From Sodalis endosymbiont of Henestaris halophilus (GTDB taxonomy: Bacteria > Pseudomonadota > Gammaproteobacteria > Enterobacterales > Enterobacteriaceae): a stretch of DNA of 64,000 nt. Made by a program: the position numbers and the translations under genes. Within the stretch, counting starts at the first letter, position 1, and each line of letters opens with the position of its first letter. Below, one piece after another: positions 59,222 through 64,000 of this stretch. The notes under the pieces were generated by a model. It was not told where the DNA came from. It saw nothing but the letters and a program-made list of their open reading frames with translations, and searched no databases. The stretch lies in contig NZ_LT897836.1 of assembly GCF_900161835.1 (NCBI RefSeq), forward strand, positions 1,550,001-1,614,000. Direction: 5' to 3'.

Positions 59222-61162
59222 ATAGCAACTCAATAAAATACTCACTCAACTGTGATAAATCTCCTTTACGACAATTCCGGTCTTATATGGGGATGTCCAC
59301 TAATGAGTAAACACACCACGCTCATGACTTGATAGTTAAAATGTTTACTACGCGTATAGTCGCTGACTATCATGTAAATATAGTACAACTTTTGTAGGCA
59401 AATAATATCTATCCCTAACTATATTATGTTTACTGGCAACATATTCTGCTCACAACTAACACCCTCGTGTATACTAATTTTCCCGCTTTCCGGCCACAAC
59501 CGCGGCCCATACAAGATCTACAGAAAATAACGATTTATTTCAGTATCCGCAGAATAAAAACTATTCTAGGTTAATTCCGTATCCTAAATATCGGTTGAAA
59601 ATTTTATATAGCGTTAATAGAATAAAGCACAATATCAATAATAAATTTAGCAATATGCATCTTTCCTTCAAGAAAGATCCTGCTTGCAAACACCACGAGT
59701 AACAACCGCTGGTACGGTAACAGCGCGTTAGCAGAGAATCAACTTATTTAAGTTTAATAATTAAGTAGTAATTTATATATTGCATAACATATGCTACTAA
59801 CGAACGGTATAGTTCTTTATTTTATTTTGTTTATTACCTCAAAAGTTAAGCACAAAAGATATCAGATGAAATTTATTAATTAACTTATGCGTTCCCTGCG
59901 TCAAATTATGAACATGTAATTATAATGTTATAAACACATGCCTTCTGTGTACAATCAGGCAATATATTAAGATTGTGTATCCACAAATTAAAATCGTCGT
60001 AGTGCTTAAATTAAGTCAATTTGTATAACAAGATTATCTTTTAATTTTATTAGAACTGATATTCTATCATATAATGAGATATAAGAGTTTAGTTCCACAA
60101 CCATATCAAGATCATATAAAATATCTGTCGCCCCGCAAAGTCAAAAAATCTCACTCTAACGCCATTACTCCAGCCGGGATTGCCTAGTTACCACGTCATG
60201 GTAGTAACCTTGATTAAGGTATAAATACCATAGGTATATAAAAATCTGTGCAAAAGTGCTCATAACTTCATTAGTTGACAAATTTTATTTTTGATGTTCT
60301 AAAGCTGACAGATATCTAATAACGTTACCCTTTCAACTACAAAATTCAACTATACTGTGCAGTGCGTTAGTAACGACACCATCTAAATGAACACCACGAT
60401 GCTTTCTTTAAAGAGCCGAGAGGGAGAGATATGTATCATGCAAACTGCGTGAAAATGTGTTCATAAAATCCCTCTATGTTAGGGTAACTATCGCCTATAA
60501 TTACAAAAAATCTCAGAAACATAAAAAGATAAGAAATAAATACTTACTTACCCTATACTAAAAATTAGTCATGATAGATATCATGATGCCATCGCATAAT
60601 TAGTAAGTTATTTAAATAGCTTTTTCGAGAAGCTGCAAATAAAAATGATGTACACCTTGCATACTAACTAAAATGTAAAAGCTGGCAGTAAAGAGCTAGA
60701 AAATAATCGCATAAAGCACATTTACTCTTCTTGTTGAGTAAGGTAGTAATTTGTTGCTACAATATTTTATCATTTAATATTATCGCCGTAAGATCTCTAT
60801 CTCTGAGCAGATATGAGTAGTACACAATAGTAAATAACCTACTCCAAAAAAACGACCGTAAAATAAATTCAATTAATTACATGTAAAATCGCGCTAGAAT
60901 AAAATTCTAGTAGAAAACTGCAAATTGTGAATAATAGAAGAATTTAAGGTGTATTTAACTAAAAGGAGAAAATGTATAAAAGTACTGCTTGATACGAGCT
61001 ATAGTTGATAGTTATTTTATCCAGAAACACAGTAGATAATAAGCACTAAGATATGCTAAGTTAGAAGCTAATTCTATGTAGAACTTAGCGATTAAATACA
61101 ATAAAGTTTTAGATGAAAGTCAAATGATTGACGAATTAAACCTTAGCCAGCGCTGAAAATAT

Positions 61163-61180
61163 ACTCATTCTTGAATGAGT
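61163..61180. repeat. Perfect eight-pair inverted repeat
   Basis: ACTCATTC-TT-GAATGAGT in gene-free DNA; no T-run follows directly. Confidence 0.4.
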
Positions 61181-62064
61181 CTTAATATGTGTTATTAGCT
61201 GTCTGCTATAAATATTAACTAGTTTGTAGCGAGTCTGATATAGACGCAAAATAGTATACCGTTGGCGTTCTAACGAAAATCCTACCGTAACCAGAAACGA
61301 AAAGCAAGCAACAAACAACTATTTACTTAATAATTAATAATCTTCTAACTAGCTGTGGGCATATAATCTTATCTAGATAAAATTGCTAATCAAGTTATTG
61401 ATTTAATCTGTTTTTAATAGATAATAGATATTTTAGTAAAAGATCTTTAAATCTACATTATCTTTAGTTGAAATAGAACAAATCATGCAAAATTACCTAC
61501 GTATACAATGATAAATATGCGATGTTAGCAGCAACCTCAGTGATTAATTCACGCTAGTTACCTTATCTCATGATTTTTATAAATAACAACCTTGATTAGG
61601 TTGACGTTATAATTTCATCATACTACTGCTGCCTAATGGTGCTATACTAACTCCTTGATTTAGTAATTTATAATAAATTTTGCCTTACTAACGTTTTAGT
61701 ACAATTGTCTTTAACATCTATATGTTTTCATACTTCTAAAAAAATGCATGTAATTCTTATCAAAATTATCTCTACGAATCATGTTTTACGTTATTTGATA
61801 GCTCTGCGGAGCTTACTGGAATGCAAGAATCTATAATAAATATTTCTTGATCTAGTATAACAGACCGATCGCTGGTTCCTAGGCTATCTTAAAAAGATGT
61901 AATAGTTAGCATTAAATCCAGCAAGAGTTTAATATTGCCCAGCGCATCGCGGTGTATGGCCGGACAAACATATCTAGCACCACCACTAAAGAGCTGCTCT
62001 AGCCACATCGAGAGATGTAATTGACGTTAGCTGCATAAGATTATGGGGACATTTCTCATTGAGA

Positions 62065-62085
62065 ACATCTTAATCTATAAGATGT
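62065..62085 (+). terminator. Hairpin with later T-tract
   Basis: ACATCTTA-ATCTA-TAAGATGT, an eight-pair perfect stem; a six-T run begins about 18 bases downstream on the plus strand, too far for a standard terminator. Confidence 0.3.
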
Positions 62086-62172
62086 GATATCTTACCGTGT
62101 ACGTTTTTTATATTTACTTTTTAGTTTGAACCCTAGTAACTTCTTGGTTATATACAGTTCTTCCATATCTAA

Positions 62173-62231
62173 CCGGCCAAAAGCCTATCACACCCTGTGG
62201 GTATAATGTTATGATAAAAAGAGCGATGCTT
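62173..62231 (+). repeat. Diverged repeat, copy B
   Basis: Second copy of the segment at 55918-55976: CCGGC at 62173, TGGGTATAA at 62198, CGATGCTT at 62224. Similarity also extends to about 100 bases upstream, where both copies have AAGATGT. Confidence 0.5.
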
Positions 62232-63006
62232 TTCGCATTAACATGGTTACCGCTAACACACAGGATTTTGACACTAGATTTGATTGTCAAGGACTCGCTA
62301 AAAATATATATAGTAGTATAGCAATGTTATAAACAAATGAATACTGAGATAAATATTAAAATATGATGCAATAGTACAATTAGTTGTGTGTTTGGTTTGT
62401 CTATTATCAAGAAAAGATGCATACATCAGATATTGATAACGTATGAATATTTTGCAAATGCAATTCCTTTATGTAAAGGAGTTCTGTCTTTTCTTAAAGA
62501 TTAAGAAGTTAATCTGTTAGAGCGTAATAATACTATTATTAATACTTTCCTTGCCATTCAAAACACAAGTTTTGACTCAATGACTAATAGCTAACAAGCT
62601 GATGTTTATTACTTGCACATTGTCCTCAAAAAATAAAAAATAAGCTTGACCGATTTAAAGTTTTAAACCGAGCAGTCAATACTTTACTCATTAGATCACC
62701 TATCAAGCATATAATGAAGTTTAAGTAAAATAAAACTCTAAAACTTAAGTAGCCAATTTAGTCGTTCTTACAAGATGTACTAATATTACGCGCAAGATAT
62801 CTGAGCATATTGCAACCGCAGTTTTTAACGGTATGAACGACACGTTATTACGACGTAAACACACCCCGGAAAATGACCGTATTTAAATTGTTTCCACTAC
62901 CGATATTAATCAATCTAATAGGTTTTATAGCTGGTTTACGTCAAAGTTAAGGAACGCACAAACTTAGTTAAGTCATTTTAACATCATATAACAGCACAAC
63001 AATGTC

Positions 63007-63033
63007 AAAAGCTTCCTAGTAACGCTAGGAAGC
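63007..63033 (-). terminator. Strong terminator in gene-free DNA (minus strand)
   Basis: GCTTCCTAG-TAACG-CTAGGAAGC, a perfect nine-pair stem. On the minus strand it is followed by TTTTGAC. It would end a leftward transcript, but no minus-strand gene lies to its right within the window. Confidence 0.65.
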
Positions 63034-64000
63034 GGCTACAATCTCGAAACCTGCTGATATTAAAGCAGCTCCAATTGAGCAAATACTTTGCCTATTATTT
63101 GATATAATAAGTTATAATCATCACTCACATGCATGGCGAGAATAAATATTCTCCGTTGATAACGTGAAATATTACTTATACTTATGCTGTAGTTGTTACT
63201 ATGCGTAACTACATTTTATTCATTTATTTAATTTTTCTTTCCTTGAAAATAAAACTATTATTTAGTAAATATAAAATTACTTTTCTTACGACTATAGGTA
63301 ATGACTTTAAATAAGAATTCACTTAAACTACTAATTATAAATAAAAATCATAAAATAAAATTTTTCTTAACTAAGATTTTCTAAAACATATATTATATTA
63401 AGTAGCAGCATTACTTCATTATTAATTAAGTTATAGTGTTTATATCTTAGTACGTAATCTTTTAAAATACATAATATATCAAAAGCTATTTATCTGATAC
63501 GTACGTCGTGATAATACTAGCTGCAGTTGTTTAAATAAACAACATGTAATGTTTTTAGTAAATTATCATCAATTAGAAAATCACTTACTATCTCCATATT
63601 ATGGTAATCTAGCCATGATCACCTTTATGTTAGATAACTTGTGTATTATAAAACATTATTTAACATAACTATATTTATCGATATTGTTAAGAAAAGTTAA
63701 CGAGGAATTTACTTCTGATACTGCATACATTAAAATATATAAATTAAATGATATTTATTCCCTTACAATATTGAAGCAACATTTCAATGGTTGCAACAAC
63801 ATCAATCAATATTGTGTTGATAACAAAATCTTTGACTGTATTTTATAAAATATTTGTAATATCATATACAGTCAGCAGAAATATATAAAATATTAGATAT
63901 CATATCGTAAACAACTAAGTAGTATTTGCTATTTAAAACTAAACTATAACCAAATATTTTACATGATTAATGATAACTTACTGAACATAAAACAACTGAC

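Larger units (their letters stand above)
59030..59430 (-). pseudogene. gloC: Decayed gloC/yaeR (VOC-family glyoxalase-like) gene
   Basis: In E. coli yaeR lies immediately upstream of tilS on the same strand, as here. Minus-strand 59290-59092 reads in one frame RKGDLSQLSEYFIELL, then LCNLAFSVVNDQAIA and LTCKLETG, matching the E. coli segments WKGDLALNGQYVIELF, LRHLAFSVDDIDAAV and NVKCET. A small deletion then shifts the frame; 59088-59033 continues VDMLSCKKLFFFTDLDRLQL, where YaeR ends VDPYTQKRFTFFNDPDGLPLEL. The stop TAA at 59030-59032 is seven bases before the tilS ATG. The N-terminal third is not readable. A Shine-Dalgarno-like AAAGGAG inside it is incidental. Confidence 0.8.
59431..64000. 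other. 4.6-kb non-coding stretch at the right end
   Basis: E. coli has ldcC and accA upstream of gloC-tilS. No readable remnant was found, only a GC-richer patch near 59460-59520. The rest is A+T-rich with scattered hairpins (61163-61180, 62065-62085, 63011-63033) and the second copy of a diverged repeat. Confidence 0.55.

Noticed and set aside
61942-62000. Plus-strand reading VYGRTNISSTTTKELL, recalling the P-loop of NifH/BchL-type ATPases.
   Set aside because: The glycines and lysine of the P-loop are absent and stops follow at once; chance is more likely.

Overview
The window looks like a chromosome segment of a host-restricted gammaproteobacterial endosymbiont (Enterobacterales) in mid genome decay. 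All 22 genes I can support have closest recognisable counterparts in Escherichia coli and its relatives, mostly at nearly the same length. They cover only about 40 % of the DNA. The genes look GC-richer than the long, A+T-rich, stop-filled spacers between them. I cannot name the species from sequence alone; Sodalis-allied or Serratia symbiotica-type symbionts have this profile.

Layout. 2.7-32.3 kb is one collinear block equivalent to the E. coli kdsB-to-infA region: kdsB, ycaR, lpxK, msbA, ihfB, rpsA, cmk, aroA, serC, serS, lolA and a truncated ftsK on the minus strand, then trxB, cydD, cydC and infA on the plus strand. The genes missing from this block (ycaQ, ycaI, the serC-serS interval, rarA, lrp, aat) are replaced by non-coding DNA. 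In several gaps I can still read the dead gene: rarA, lrp and ycaI/comEC. From 32 to 64 kb single genes or pairs stand alone in kilobases of empty DNA: dps, hldD-waaF, dapE, prlC and tilS. The remnant of gloC (yaeR) is directly upstream of tilS, as in E. coli, and a possible waaC remnant follows waaF.

Function. Retained functions are translation and RNA processing (rpsA, infA, serS, tilS), nucleotide and amino-acid synthesis (cmk, aroA, serC, dapE), envelope lipid and lipoprotein work (kdsB, lpxK, msbA, hldD, waaF, lolA), redox and cytochrome bd assembly (trxB, cydDC), iron storage (dps), nucleoid structure (ihfB), peptide turnover (prlC) and the division half of FtsK. The lipopolysaccharide branch is internally odd: waaF is kept but has lost its ATG, and waaC, whose product makes the WaaF acceptor, looks dead.

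The empty DNA still holds signals without genes: a 16-unit pentanucleotide repeat, two poly-C tracts, two perfect DnaA boxes, extended -10 promoters, GC-rich hairpins and terminators, and a diverged duplicated segment. Two promoter-to-terminator stretches (about 54.08-54.34 kb and 55.43-55.50 kb) could be small RNAs. I saw no tRNA, rRNA, insertion sequence, prophage or CRISPR array, and no convincing new multi-gene system.
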